A program made the translations under genes and the position numbers. Below, one piece after another: positions 50,390 to 59,800 of a stretch of 64,000 bases of DNA. The DNA comes from Variovorax paradoxus. GTDB lineage: Bacteria > Pseudomonadota > Gammaproteobacteria > Burkholderiales > Burkholderiaceae_C. Each line of letters begins with the position of its first letter. The first letter of the stretch is position 1. The notes under the pieces are model-generated. The model was not told where the DNA came from. It saw nothing but the letters and a program-made list of their open reading frames with translations, and did no database searches. The DNA is taken from the NCBI RefSeq assembly GCF_009498455.1, contig NZ_CP045644.1, forward strand, positions 5,211,001 through 5,275,000, given 5' to 3'.

Positions 50390-51252
50390 TGGGAAAATCC
50401 GGACCCACCATGTCGTCGCCTTCCGCCCCTTCCTCCGGTTCTGCCGCCCCCGGATCCTGGCCCTGGCCACCGGCCATGCGCGCCAGTGCGGCCGTGCATG
50501 CTGCGGCCCTGGGCGCGGGCGTGCTGGTGCCGGGCGCGTGGCCCTGGGCCGTCGGCGCGGTGGTGCTGAACCATGCGCTGATCACCGGCGCGGGCCTCAC
50601 GCCGCGCAGCAACCTGCTCGGCCCGAACGTCACGCGCCTGCCTGAGGCCGCCGGTGCGCGTCGCGAGGTGGCGATCACGATCGACGATGGGCCCGAGCCC
50701 GACGTCACCCCTCGCGTGCTCGACCTGCTGGACGCCCACGGCCAGCGCGCCACCTTCTTCTGCATCGCCGAGCGCGTGCAGGCGCACCCGGTACTGGCGC
50801 GCGAGATCGTCGTGCGCGGCCACAGCATCCAGAACCACACGGCGCAGCATCGGCACAACTTCTCCTTCCTCGGGCCGCGCGGCTTCGCAGCGGAGATCGC
50901 GCGGGCGCAAGACATCCTGACCGACGTGACCGGCCAGCGCCCGACCTGTTTTCGCGCACCCGCCGGCCTGCGCAACCCTTTCCTTGAACCCGTGCTGCAC
51001 CGCCTCGGCCTCTCGCTCGTGAGCTGGACGCGGCGCGGTTTCGACACCCGCGAAGGCGACGCCGCCAAGGTGATGGCGCGCCTCGCCCGCAACCTGCTGG
51101 CGCGCGACATCCTGCTGCTGCACGACGGCAACGCCGCGCGTACCGCTGCGGGGCAACCCGTTCTGCTGGAGGTTTTGCCCTTGTTGCTCCAACGCCTGCG
51201 CACCGACGGATTGCGTGCCGTGACCCTGCCTGAAGGATTGAAGACCGCATGA
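50389..51252 (+). CDS. Polysaccharide deacetylase (NodB domain)
   Basis: 287 residues from ATG 50389, overlapping the MMPL stop by one base. Two N-terminal hydrophobic helices anchor it (RASAAVHAAALGAGVLVPGAW, AVGAVVLNHALITGAG). NodB motifs: TIDDGPEPD, NHTAQH, RAPAGLRNP and ILLLHDGN. This is a second deacetylase unrelated in position to the fusion at 32346. A deacetylase is not a standard part of aryl-polyene clusters as I know them; it may deacetylate an N-acetyl-sugar head group. Confidence 0.88.
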   Translation: MGKSGPTMSSPSAPSSGSAAPGSWPWPPAMRASAAVHAAALGAGVLVPGAWPWAVGAVVLNHALITGAGLTPRSNLLGPNVTRLPEAAGARREVAITIDDGPEPDVTPRVLDLLDAHGQRATFFCIAERVQAHPVLAREIVVRGHSIQNHTAQHRHNFSFLGPRGFAAEIARAQDILTDVTGQRPTCFRAPAGLRNPFLEPVLHRLGLSLVSWTRRGFDTREGDAAKVMARLARNLLARDILLLHDGNAARTAAGQPVLLEVLPLLLQRLRTDGLRAVTLPEGLKTA

Positions 51253-52019
51253 GTGCCGTGATGCCATCGACGATGACCACTGACAACGCCTGGCGCGAGC
51301 TGCACGAAGCCGCGACCGTTCCCTACAAGAAGGGCGGCACCTTCGCCTGGCAGTTCGCCCGCGGCAAGCTCGGGCGCGACCCGGTGTTCCGCGGCCTGCT
51401 CGAACGCGGGCTGATCGACGCGCAGCATCGGCGCGTGGTCGACATCGGCTGCGGCCAGGGCCTCTTCGTGAGCCTGCTGGCGTCGATGAGCGCGATGCAG
51501 CAGCAAGGACGCTGGCCCGCGTCATGGGCCGCCACGCCGGCCGCCGCGGACTACACGGGCATCGAGCTGATGCCGAAGGACGTCGCGCGCGCCGAAGCGT
51601 CGGTCGGTCACCTGAAGCCCACGCCGCGGCTCGTGTGCGCCGACATGTGCACGGCCGCCTTGCCCGATTGCGACCTGGTCGTGATCCTCGACGTGCTGCA
51701 CTACGTGGACCTCACCGCGCAGGAGGGTGTGTTGACGCGCGTGCGTGACGCGCTCCGCCGTGGCGGCAACCCGAAGGCGCGCCTGCTGCTGCGCGTGGGC
51801 GACGCGTCGAGCACGCGTGGTTTCGCGATCAGCCAGTGGGTCGATCGCACCGTGACGCGCATCCGCGGCCACAAGGTCTCGCCGACCTGGGGTCGGCCGC
51901 TGACCGAATGGACCGCGCTGCTGCAGCGCCTGGGGTTCCGCGTGCAGAGCATTCCGATGAGCGAAGGCACGCCGTTTGCCAACGTGCTGCTGGTGGCCGA
52001 TCTGGAGGCCGTCGTTTGA
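51249..52019 (+). CDS. Class I SAM-dependent methyltransferase
   Basis: 256 residues. SAM motif I is VVDIGCGQGLFVSLLA; motif II includes IELMPKDVARAEA, and the post-I acidic segment is CDLVVILDVLHYVDL. PYKKGGTFAWQFARGKLGRDPVF precedes the domain. It could methylate a hydroxyl or ring position of the lipid product. The start overlaps the deacetylase stop and the stop overlaps the next gene's TTG, 4 bases each. Confidence 0.88.
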   Translation: MSAVMPSTMTTDNAWRELHEAATVPYKKGGTFAWQFARGKLGRDPVFRGLLERGLIDAQHRRVVDIGCGQGLFVSLLASMSAMQQQGRWPASWAATPAAADYTGIELMPKDVARAEASVGHLKPTPRLVCADMCTAALPDCDLVVILDVLHYVDLTAQEGVLTRVRDALRRGGNPKARLLLRVGDASSTRGFAISQWVDRTVTRIRGHKVSPTWGRPLTEWTALLQRLGFRVQSIPMSEGTPFANVLLVADLEAVV

Positions 52020-52489
52020 CGGCACCGCAGACGCTCGACCGCGCAGGCATTGCGCAGCGCATTCCGCACAGCGGCAGCATGTGCCTGCTGGAGCGCCTCG
52101 AAGGCTGGGACGCCGAGTCGATCCATTGCAGCACCACGACGCACAGCCAGGCGGACAACCCGCTGCGCACCGACAGCGGGCTGCTCGCGCCGAACGCCAT
52201 CGAGTACGCGGCGCAAGCGATGGCGCTGCACGGTGGCCTGCTGGCCACGGAGGGCAGCACGCCATCGGCCGGCTTCCTGGCCAGCGCGCGCAACGTGAAG
52301 CTCGCGGTGGCGCGGCTGGACGACATCGACGGGGCATTGCAGGTGCGCGCCCAGCGGCTGTCCGGCGACGACCGGCAGGTCTTGTATGAATTCACGGTGG
52401 CGGCCGACGACGGCCGCCTGCTGGCCGAGGGCCGGGCCGTGGTGGTCTTGAACACGCCGCTGGCGGACATGGGAAGCACACCGTCATGA
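52016..52489 (+). CDS. Hotdog-fold dehydratase (ApeP-like)
   Basis: 157 residues. TTG 52016 overlaps the methyltransferase stop (TTGA) and has GGAGG at 52003-52007, 8 bases upstream, which decides the start; upstream codons are inside the neighbour. The hotdog fold opens IAQRIPHSGSMCLLERLEGWD and includes NAIEYAAQAMALHGGLL, as in ApeP-type 3-hydroxyacyl-ACP dehydratases. It is a second dehydratase beside the one fused to the ligase. Confidence 0.85.
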   Translation: MTAPQTLDRAGIAQRIPHSGSMCLLERLEGWDAESIHCSTTTHSQADNPLRTDSGLLAPNAIEYAAQAMALHGGLLATEGSTPSAGFLASARNVKLAVARLDDIDGALQVRAQRLSGDDRQVLYEFTVAADDGRLLAEGRAVVVLNTPLADMGSTPS

Positions 52490-53217
52490 ATTTCGAAGGA
52501 AAACGCACACTGATCACCGGCGCCAGCGGCGCGCTCGGCGCCGCCATGGCGGAGCGCTTTGCGCGCGATGGCGCGACCGTGCTGCTGCACGCGAATTCGC
52601 GGCCCGAGGCGATCGAGCAACTGGCCGCGTCGATCACCGCCGCCGGCGGTAAGGCGGAATGCCATGTGTTCGATCTGCGCAGCGACGAGGCCTGTGCGGC
52701 CGGCTGCGCGCGCATTCTCGAAGGCGGGGCGGTGCAGATCCTCGTCAACAACGCGGGCGTGCACGACGACGCCGTGCTGCCCGGCATGCGCGCCGAGCAA
52801 TGGCACAAGGTGATCGACGTATCGCTGAACGGCTTCTTCCGCGTGACGCAACCGCTGCTGTTGCCGATGATGCGCACCCGCTGGGGGCGCGTGCTGAACA
52901 TCTCGTCCGTCGCCGCCATCGCAGGGAACCGGGGGCAGGTGAACTACGCCGCGGCCAAGGGGGCGCTGAACAGCGCGACCAAGGCGCTGTCGCTCGAAGT
53001 GGCGTCGCGCGGCGTGACGGTGAACGCGATCGCGCCGGGGATCATCGCCTCGCCGATGGCCGACGCGGTGTTCGACCCTGCGCTCATCAACCAGATGGTG
53101 CCCGTGAAGCGCGCCGGCACGCCGCAGGAAGTGGCGGCGCTGGCGGCGTTCCTGGCAGGCGATGAAGCCGCGTACATCACGGGGCAGGTGATCTCGATCA
53201 ACGGCGGGATGATCTGA
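52486..53217 (+). CDS. 3-oxoacyl-ACP reductase (FabG-like)
   Basis: 243-residue SDR. The NADP-binding motif is TGASGALGAAMA, the NNAG motif is LVNNAGVHDD, and the catalytic Ser-Tyr-Lys are in NISSVAA and NYAAAKGAL. It reduces the 3-keto group in each elongation cycle. It is the last gene of the operon; the ketosynthases expected next to it are absent, and the stem-loop at 53296 follows instead. Confidence 0.94.
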   Translation: MNFEGKRTLITGASGALGAAMAERFARDGATVLLHANSRPEAIEQLAASITAAGGKAECHVFDLRSDEACAAGCARILEGGAVQILVNNAGVHDDAVLPGMRAEQWHKVIDVSLNGFFRVTQPLLLPMMRTRWGRVLNISSVAAIAGNRGQVNYAAAKGALNSATKALSLEVASRGVTVNAIAPGIIASPMADAVFDPALINQMVPVKRAGTPQEVAALAAFLAGDEAAYITGQVISINGGMI

Positions 53218-53295
53218 GGCATTGGAGCCTCCAACAAGGAGCGCTCCGCATTCGTCTTTCTCGTTGAAGGACGGGGCACTCATTCATCCCCGGAG

Positions 53296-53479
53296 CCCGG
53301 CAGGCGGTGCGGTGCGGGCGGCCCCTCTGTGCCGCCGAGGAGCACAGCGTTTCGCGGATCAGGGCTCGGAGCTGTCTGAGCCGAAGGCGAGTTCTGCGAG
53401 ACCCCGCGAAACGCGAGCACCGCAGGGAAGCCCGAAGGGCCGGCACAGTGGGGCCGACCGCGCCGTGCCGCCTGTCGGG
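53296..53479 (+). ncRNA. Nested stem-loop element, probable structured RNA at the operon 3' end
   Basis: Arms 53296-53334 and 53441-53479 give a 39-base-pair stem: 33 Watson-Crick pairs, 4 G-U pairs and 2 mismatches when read as plus-strand RNA. Inside, GCGTTTCGCGG (53347-53357) pairs perfectly with CCGCGAAACGC (53404-53414), and GGCTCGGA (53363-53370) pairs with TCTGAGCC apart from one mismatch, with a 4-base loop. The gap 53218-53493 holds no credible gene. It may be a structured RNA, a 3' stabiliser or a copy of a dispersed repeat. Confidence 0.6.
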
Positions 53480-53493
53480 CGTCCTCCAAAGGT

Positions 53494-54186
53494 CTAAAGA
53501 GGCAGCGTATCGAACGCAGCGTAAGCCGTCGCCAGCCAAGACTTCACGCGCTGCCGTTCCAGCAACCCGAGCGCATGCGAGCCTTCGCGGTCGTTCACGG
53601 CCTTCCAGAAGCTCGTGTTCTGCGCATCGATCTTGCGCATGCTGGCTTCGTGCAGGCGCGGCAGTGCAATGACGCGCGCGCCGTTCGCATTGGCCTTCGA
53701 CAGCGACTGCGACGCCAGCAGCATCCCGAAGTCGCTGCCGCGTCCGTAGTTCTGCACCACGATGTAGTTGGGGCGGTTGCCGAAGGTGTCGATCAGCGTG
53801 CCGAGCAGGTCGGTGGAGTCCTTGCCGTCGTCCAGCACGTGCCAGAAGTTGACCGTGACATCGATTTCCTCGAACACGTCGAACAGGTCGGATTCCTTGA
53901 TCCAGCGCGACAGTGGCGCCAGCGTTTGCGCCGCGAGGTCGACGATCACGCTCTGCTTCGGGTTGGTCTCGAAGCCGTTGACCACCGTGTCGAGGCCTTC
54001 GAAGCTGTCGACCACCACGGGCGAGGCAAAGCCCTCGTAGAAGCGGGTGAAGGAGCTGTGCGAACGGTCGGTGTCGAAGCCGGTGAAAGGCCGACTGCGA
54101 TCGATGAAGTACTGGGCCAGCACGCGTGCCGTGACCGATTTGCCGACACCGCCTTTTTCGCCGCCGATGAAATTGATGGAGCTCAT
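53494..54186 (-). CDS. ParA/MinD-superfamily P-loop ATPase, orphan
   Basis: 230 residues. The deviant Walker A is GGEKGGVGKSVTARVLAQYF near the N-terminus (first signature Lys in EKGG). The switch region is probably VIVDLAAQ (Walker B-like). NFWHVLDDGKDSTDLLGTLID and the C-terminal half do not match chromosomal ParA or MinD. It is closer to small mobilisation or segregation ATPases. No ParB partner is next to it. It lies 79 bases downstream of hipA on the same strand. Confidence 0.8.
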   Translation of the reverse strand: MSSINFIGGEKGGVGKSVTARVLAQYFIDRSRPFTGFDTDRSHSSFTRFYEGFASPVVVDSFEGLDTVVNGFETNPKQSVIVDLAAQTLAPLSRWIKESDLFDVFEEIDVTVNFWHVLDDGKDSTDLLGTLIDTFGNRPNYIVVQNYGRGSDFGMLLASQSLSKANANGARVIALPRLHEASMRKIDAQNTSFWKAVNDREGSHALGLLERQRVKSWLATAYAAFDTLPL

Positions 54187-54265
54187 GAGTGGTTGCTGCC
54201 TCGAATGGGTTGAGGGGTGGAGGAGGGCGGATTCATTCTAGGGTTCGCTTGCTGCGCCACTGTGG

Positions 54266-55564
54266 CTAGCGACCCCGCTTGCTCATGCCTTGCAGCAAGG
54301 GATGTGCCTGCAAGCGCTGCTGCAGTCGCTTTTTCCACGGGGCGGGCAGCGTCGAGCCGTCGATCATCGCGGGCCACTGGTCGCGTGCGAGGCGGGCTGT
54401 GTCGGCGACGACGCGCCGCATGCGCGGCTCGTGCACGCCGGCCGAGAAACAGAAGGCGCGCACGTTGGTCGGTGTGAACATGGCGGTGCGACGCACAGCG
54501 GCTGCACCCACCGGGGACGGCAGCAGCGGGAGCGCATGGCCTTCGACGCCCTGCAACGCTGCGTAAGCCACGATGTCGTAGGCCGGCGCCAGACGCGGGG
54601 CGATGCCATCGGGGTACAGCACGCCGAAGTTCTTCAGGTGCGCATCGGGGTTGCCCAGCAGATCGTTGACCACGAGCCGCCGCACCAGTTCGAGCACGGC
54701 GTCTTCGCCCAGCGACGGAAAGGCGCGCATCGCGAGCGCCATGTCGAGGTAGCTTCCGCTGTACTTGTGCATCGGATCGACCGCGAGCACCTGGGCGAAA
54801 TCTTCGAAATGGATGCGGCGTGCACCGTCGCGGTCGAAGCGCGTGACCGCCAGGAACTCGGGCTCGTCCGGCAGCGCATAGCTGTGCTCCGCCGCGATGG
54901 CCGACAGCGGCGCGAGTTCGGCGTGGCACACCTCGACGCCCGCCGCCCCGGCCATCTGCAGCGAGAGCATTTCGAGTTGCGGCATGTGGGGCCGTCCGGC
55001 TACCGGCAGTTTGGCGATCACGCGCGTGCTGGCGCCCGATCGCACGCGCGCCACGTAGCGACCGCCCTGGCGGCGCAGGCCCAGCTTGGGTTGCACGCCC
55101 GAGACCGAAATGCCCTGCGGCATCGGCAGCTCGACCACCGACATCTCGAGCGCGTCCTGGTCCTGCGTGATGAGCCGTTGCAATGTGCCGCGGTCCACCG
55201 ACACCGGGCGTGCGGCCACGGCGCCGGGCAGGTCGCCGCCACAGGCCGCCAGCAATTCGAAGTGATCGTTGTCGCGGCAGCCGCGCAGCTGCGCGATGTG
55301 GCTGCGCAGCACGCCCTCGGGCAACAGGTTCTGGAAGAAGCCGGGCAATTGGCCGCCCTGAGCGTTGAACAGCGGGTTCTTCACGTCGCTCCACAGCGCA
55401 GCCTGGGCCGCCGGGTCGCTCGCCACCATCGACAGCGACAGCACGCCCGGCGGCGGGCTGGCGATCAGCTCGGGCTCCGCCACGAAGCGGCACAGGTCGG
55501 CGTACTGAAACAGCTTGCCGAGGCGGTGCGCGCCGAGGGAAATCTCGAGGATCTTGACGTTCAT
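54266..55564 (-). CDS. hipA: HipA-family Ser/Thr kinase toxin
   Basis: 432 residues, full length. The autophosphorylation/P-loop segment is VSGVQPK (Ser155, aligned with Ser150 of E. coli). The catalytic motif is NDLLGNPDAHLKNFGV (Asp307, Asn312) and the metal-binding Asp is in PAYDIV (Asp330). E. coli HipA phosphorylates glutamyl-tRNA synthetase and causes growth arrest; the target here is not known. ATG 55564 overlaps the hipB stop by 4 bases. Confidence 0.92.
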   Translation of the reverse strand: MNVKILEISLGAHRLGKLFQYADLCRFVAEPELIASPPPGVLSLSMVASDPAAQAALWSDVKNPLFNAQGGQLPGFFQNLLPEGVLRSHIAQLRGCRDNDHFELLAACGGDLPGAVAARPVSVDRGTLQRLITQDQDALEMSVVELPMPQGISVSGVQPKLGLRRQGGRYVARVRSGASTRVIAKLPVAGRPHMPQLEMLSLQMAGAAGVEVCHAELAPLSAIAAEHSYALPDEPEFLAVTRFDRDGARRIHFEDFAQVLAVDPMHKYSGSYLDMALAMRAFPSLGEDAVLELVRRLVVNDLLGNPDAHLKNFGVLYPDGIAPRLAPAYDIVAYAALQGVEGHALPLLPSPVGAAAVRRTAMFTPTNVRAFCFSAGVHEPRMRRVVADTARLARDQWPAMIDGSTLPAPWKKRLQQRLQAHPLLQGMSKRGR

Positions 55565-55881
55565 GGTGGTGAGCGGCGGCCTCGCACGTAGGGCGGCGCG
55601 GCGGGCGCTTCAGCCAGCGCCCGGCCGACACGCGTGGCGACCGGGCGGTAGCCGGGATCGACCGCGGTGCCTTCGCCGAAACCCTTGGGCGCGAGCTGCA
55701 GTTCGAGCCCCAGCGCATCGACCAGCGCGAGCAGCGACGACAGCTGCGGATTGCCCTTCAGGCTCAGGGCGTTGCGCACCGAGCGCTCGGTGAGCCCGGA
55801 GCGCAGTGCGATCTCGGCGTTCGTGAGGCCGGTGGCCCCGCGTCGGGCCGTGAGGGCGGTGATGAGTTCCTGCTTGTCCAC
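55561..55881 (-). CDS. hipB: HipB-like XRE-family antitoxin/repressor
   Basis: 106 residues. The helix-turn-helix is GLTNAEIALRSGLTERSVRNALS, followed by LSSLLALVDALGLELQLAPKG, the dimerising tail of HipB-like proteins. A further 35-residue Pro/Ala/Arg-rich tail ends RGRRSPP. It should neutralise HipA and repress the operon through the dyads just upstream. Confidence 0.88.
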   Translation of the reverse strand: MDKQELITALTARRGATGLTNAEIALRSGLTERSVRNALSLKGNPQLSSLLALVDALGLELQLAPKGFGEGTAVDPGYRPVATRVGRALAEAPAAPPYVRGRRSPP

Positions 55882-55924
55882 GGAAAGATATTACCGCAAA
55901 TGCCTATATGGGAAACATATTTCC
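55881..55924 (-). promoter_or_regulatory. Candidate HipB operators and promoter
   Basis: An AT-rich island sits directly before hipB. Dyad 1: GGAAA-CATA-TTTCC (55911-55924), perfect arms. Dyad 2: CGGAAAGATATTACCG (55881-55896), 12 of 16 positions symmetric. Read on the minus strand, TAATAT within dyad 2 can serve as a -10, with TTTCCC 16 bases upstream as a weak -35, so binding would occlude the promoter. Confidence 0.55.
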
Positions 55925-55936
55925 GAGGTAAAAAGC

Positions 55937-56707
55937 CTACTTGGGGATCAGCGTGAAGAGCGGCATGACCACGCCCATCACCCAGTTCTGGCCGAAATCG
56001 AGGGCTGCCCGGCGGTATTTCTCGTCGGCTTGCGCGGCCAGAAGGTCGAGCCGCGCCACCACCTTCGACAGCTCGCGGTCGGCCACGAGGTTGCGCCCGC
56101 GATCGCTGATCTCGGTGGCCAGCAGCAGCGGCTGGCCGTCGGGGCCGGTCTTGGACGAGATCAGCCAGAGCGAAATTTCGAAGTTGCGCGCCGTGCGGTA
56201 GCTGTTCTCGGCGTCGACCCCGTCGATCATGGTCTGGTCCCAGGTGTTGCCGTTGGCCTGCTTGAGCATGGAAGCCCAGCCGACGACCAGCGCCGCCACG
56301 CGGTCGCCCTGGTAGGCCTGCGGGCCGGTCTCGAAGGCCAATCGGATGGCATCGATGCCGGTCACGCCGCGCAGTTCGGGCAAGGGCGTGCCCTGCATCA
56401 CGGCGTCCCAGGTGCGCTGCGTGGCTTCTTCCATGCTGGCGGCCGATTTGCGCCATTCGCGTGGGTTGCGCCGGTACAGCGTGGTCTGTACGCGCCGCAC
56501 CGACTGCAGGTTGTCGCGCAGCGACAGATTGGCGATGCGGTTGGTGGCGGATTGCAGCCACTCCTGGTTGCCGTAGGGTTCGGCGCGCTCGGTGGATCGA
56601 AGGGATGAACAGCCCGCCAGCGCCAGCGGTGCGAGCAGGGCGGCCGCGGTGCCTGCCAGCAGGCAGGTGCGTCGCGCCGCGAGGGGAGAAGCCAGGGAAT
56701 CACTCAT
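55937..56707 (-). CDS. Lipoprotein of unknown function
   Basis: 256 residues. The signal peptide is TCLLAGTAAALLAPLALAGC with the lipobox Cys near residue 33. The mature part is mostly helical: TNRIANLSLRDNLQSVRRVQTTLYRRNPREWRK and TAENSYRxARNFE-like DAENSYRTARNFEISLWLIS. I do not recognise a named family. It is divergent from smc, 113 bases apart. Confidence 0.75.
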   Translation of the reverse strand: MSDSLASPLAARRTCLLAGTAAALLAPLALAGCSSLRSTERAEPYGNQEWLQSATNRIANLSLRDNLQSVRRVQTTLYRRNPREWRKSAASMEEATQRTWDAVMQGTPLPELRGVTGIDAIRLAFETGPQAYQGDRVAALVVGWASMLKQANGNTWDQTMIDGVDAENSYRTARNFEISLWLISSKTGPDGQPLLLATEISDRGRNLVADRELSKVVARLDLLAAQADEKYRRAALDFGQNWVMGVVMPLFTLIPK

Positions 56708-56820
56708 GCCCTGACGTTATCATCCACCGCTGGGGCGGCGGCCCGCTTCAAGCTGCGGGCCCGTGCAATTTTCCTTACAAATCAATACCTTGGCGCTAAG
56801 CCAAGGCAGGGCGACAAGTC

Positions 56821-59800
56821 GTGCGTCTTAACTCCATCAAGCTCTCGGGCTTCAAGTCGTTCGCCGAACCCACCAACTTCCTGCTGCCGGGCCAACTGGT
56901 CGGGGTGGTGGGGCCGAACGGCTGCGGCAAGTCGAACATCATGGATGCCGTGCGTTGGGTGCTCGGCGAGTCGCGTGCGTCGGAACTGCGCGGCGAGTCG
57001 ATGCAGGACGTGATCTTCAACGGCACGACCACGCGCAAGCAGGCCAGCCGTTCGAGCGTCGAACTGGTGTTCGACAACGCCGACCACCGCGCCGGCGGGC
57101 AGTGGAACCAGTTCACCGAAATCGCCGTGCGCCGCGTGCTCACGCGCGACGGCACCAGCAGCTACTACATCAACAACCAGCCGGTGCGCCGTCGCGACGT
57201 GCAGGACGTGTTCCTGGGTACCGGCCTCGGGCCGCGCGCCTACGCCATCATCGGCCAAGGCACGATCAGCCGGATCATCGAGTCCAAGCCCGAGGAACTG
57301 CGCCTGTTCCTCGAAGAAGCCGCGGGTGTCTCCAAGTACAAGGAGCGCCGCCGCGAAACCGAGAACCGCCTGGGCGACACGCGCGAGAACCTCACGCGCG
57401 TCGAAGACATCCTGCGCGAGCTCAACGCCAACCTCGAAAAGCTCGAGAAGCAGGCCGAGGTGGCGGCGCGCTACAACGCGCTGCAGGGCGATGCCACGAA
57501 GAAGCAGCACCAACTGTGGTTTCTCAAGCGCGGCGAAAGCGACGCCGACCAGGCCAAGATCAAGGCCGATTCGGAAAAGGCCATCAACGACCTCGAATCG
57601 CGCACCGCCGACCTGCGCCGCATCGAGTCCGAACTTGAAACCGTGCGTCAGGCCCACTACGGTGCCGGCGACCTGGTGAACCAGGCGCAGGGCAAGCTGT
57701 ACGAAGCCAGCGCCGAAGTCGGCCGGCTCGAAGGCGAAATCCGCTTCGTGGTCGAAGGCCGCCAGCGCGTAGAGCAACGCCTGGTGCAGCTGCGCGAACA
57801 GATGGGCCAGTGGGGCCGCCGCCGCGAAGAAGCCGAAGCCGAGATCGAGACGCTGGCCGGTGCCGGCGTCGACGCCGAGGAGCAGGCCATCCTGCTGGCC
57901 GCGCAGCTCGAAGAGCACGACGCGCGCCTGCCCGACCTCGAAGAGGCCGTGCAGCGCGCGCAGAACGAAGCCAACACCCAGCGCGCCACGGTGTCGCAGG
58001 TGCAGCAGCAGATCCAGGTGCTGGCCGCCGACCAGCGCAACATCGAAGACCAGAGCCGCCAGCTCACGCTGCGCAGCGAGCGCCTGCGCGCCGACCAGAA
58101 CGCACTGGCTGCGCCCGACGAAGACCGGCTGACCGAAATGCAGGAGCAGCTGGCTGCGGCGCAAGAAGCCGCCAGCGAATCCGATGCCCGCCTGCAGGAA
58201 TTGCAGGAAGCCGTGCCGCAGCTCGACGAAGACCGTCGCGCCAAGCAGCAGGCCGTCAACACCGAGGGCGCTCGCCACGCCGAGTTTTCGGCCCGCCTCG
58301 AAGCGCTGCGCGCGCTGCAAGAGAAGGTCAAGACCGACGGCAAGCTCGCGCCCTGGCTCGCCAAGCACGGCCTCGACGGCCTGCAAGGCCTGTGGAGCCG
58401 CATTCACATCGAACAGGGCTGGGAGAGCGCACTCGAAGCCGCACTGCGCGAGCGCCTGGGTGCGCTCGAAGTCAGCCGGCTCGACATGGTGCGTGCCTTC
58501 GGCAACGACGCGCCGCCCGCCAAGCTGGCCTTCTACAGCCCACCTGCCGCCGGCGTGCCGCAGGGCGCGGGCGCACTGCCCAAGCTGTCGAGCCTGCTGC
58601 GCCTGAACGACGCCGGCCAGCAAGCGCTGCTGAACGACTGGCTGCACGGCTGCTTCACGGCCGAGACTTTCGAAGAAGCGCTCGCCCAGCGAGCCACCTT
58701 GCAGCCCGGCGAAGTGATCTACGTGCGCAGCGGCCACGCCGTGTCGTCGCACAGCGTGAACTTCTACGCGCCCGATTCCGAGCAGGCCGGCCTCCTGGCC
58801 CGTCAGCAGGAAATGGAAAACCTCGAGCGCCAGCTCAAAGCCCAGACGCTCATCAACGAAGAGGCGCGCACCGCGCTGGTCCGCGCCGAAGCCGCCTACG
58901 GCGACGCTGCGCAGCGCCTTGTCGCGGCGCGCCGGGAAGCCGCCGAAACGCAGTCGCGCGCCCATGAACTGCAGGTCGAGACACTGCGCATGACGCAGCT
59001 TGCCGAACAGACCCGCGCGCGCAGCCAGCAGCTGGCCGCCGACCTCGGCGAGGTCGATGCGCAACTCGAAGAACTGCAAGAAAAACGCATCGCCGCCGAA
59101 GGCCGCTTCGAAGAGCTCGACATGCAGCTGGCCGACAGCCAGGAACGCCATGCGCAGCTCGACGAGCGCGTCATCGAAGCCGGCCGCGCGCTCACGGCCA
59201 GCCGCGAGCAGCATCGCAGCCTCGAGCGGCAGGCACAGGAAGCCACCTTCTCGCAGCGCACGCTCGAAGCGCGCCGCGGCGAACTGAACCGCAGCATCGA
59301 AACCGCCGCGCAACAGATCGTGGCGCTCACCGATGAAGACGAGCGCGCCCGCGCCGAGCTGAGTCGCCTGTCGGATGCCGCCGCGCAAGCCGGCCTGCAG
59401 GATGCGCTGTCGCTCAAGCTGGAGCGCGAGACCGCCTTGGGCGCCGCTCGCAGCCAGTACGACGACCTCACGCTCAAGCTGCGCGCCAGCGACGAGCGCC
59501 GGCTGCAGCTGGAGCGCGAACTCGATCCGCTGCGCCAGCGCATCACCGAGTTCCAGCTCAAGGAACAGGCTGCGCGCCTGGGTGTCGAGCAGTACCAGCA
59601 GCTCCTGGACGACGCCGGTGCCGACCTCGAAGCGGTCGCGCAATCGATCGAGACCGAGAAGGTGCGCCTGACCGGCCTGCAAAGCGAAATCGACCGGCTG
59701 AACCGCGAAGTGGTCGCGCTCGGCGCCGTCAACCTCGCCGCGCTCGACGAACTCGCCATTGCGAGCGAACGCAAGATCTTTCTCGACGCGCAGTCGGCCG

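Noticed and set aside
53222..53497. Short ORFs on either strand in the gap after fabG
   Set aside because: Their Arg/Ala-rich translations follow from the palindromic stem-loop; there is no ribosome site, and the base pairing explains the composition better.
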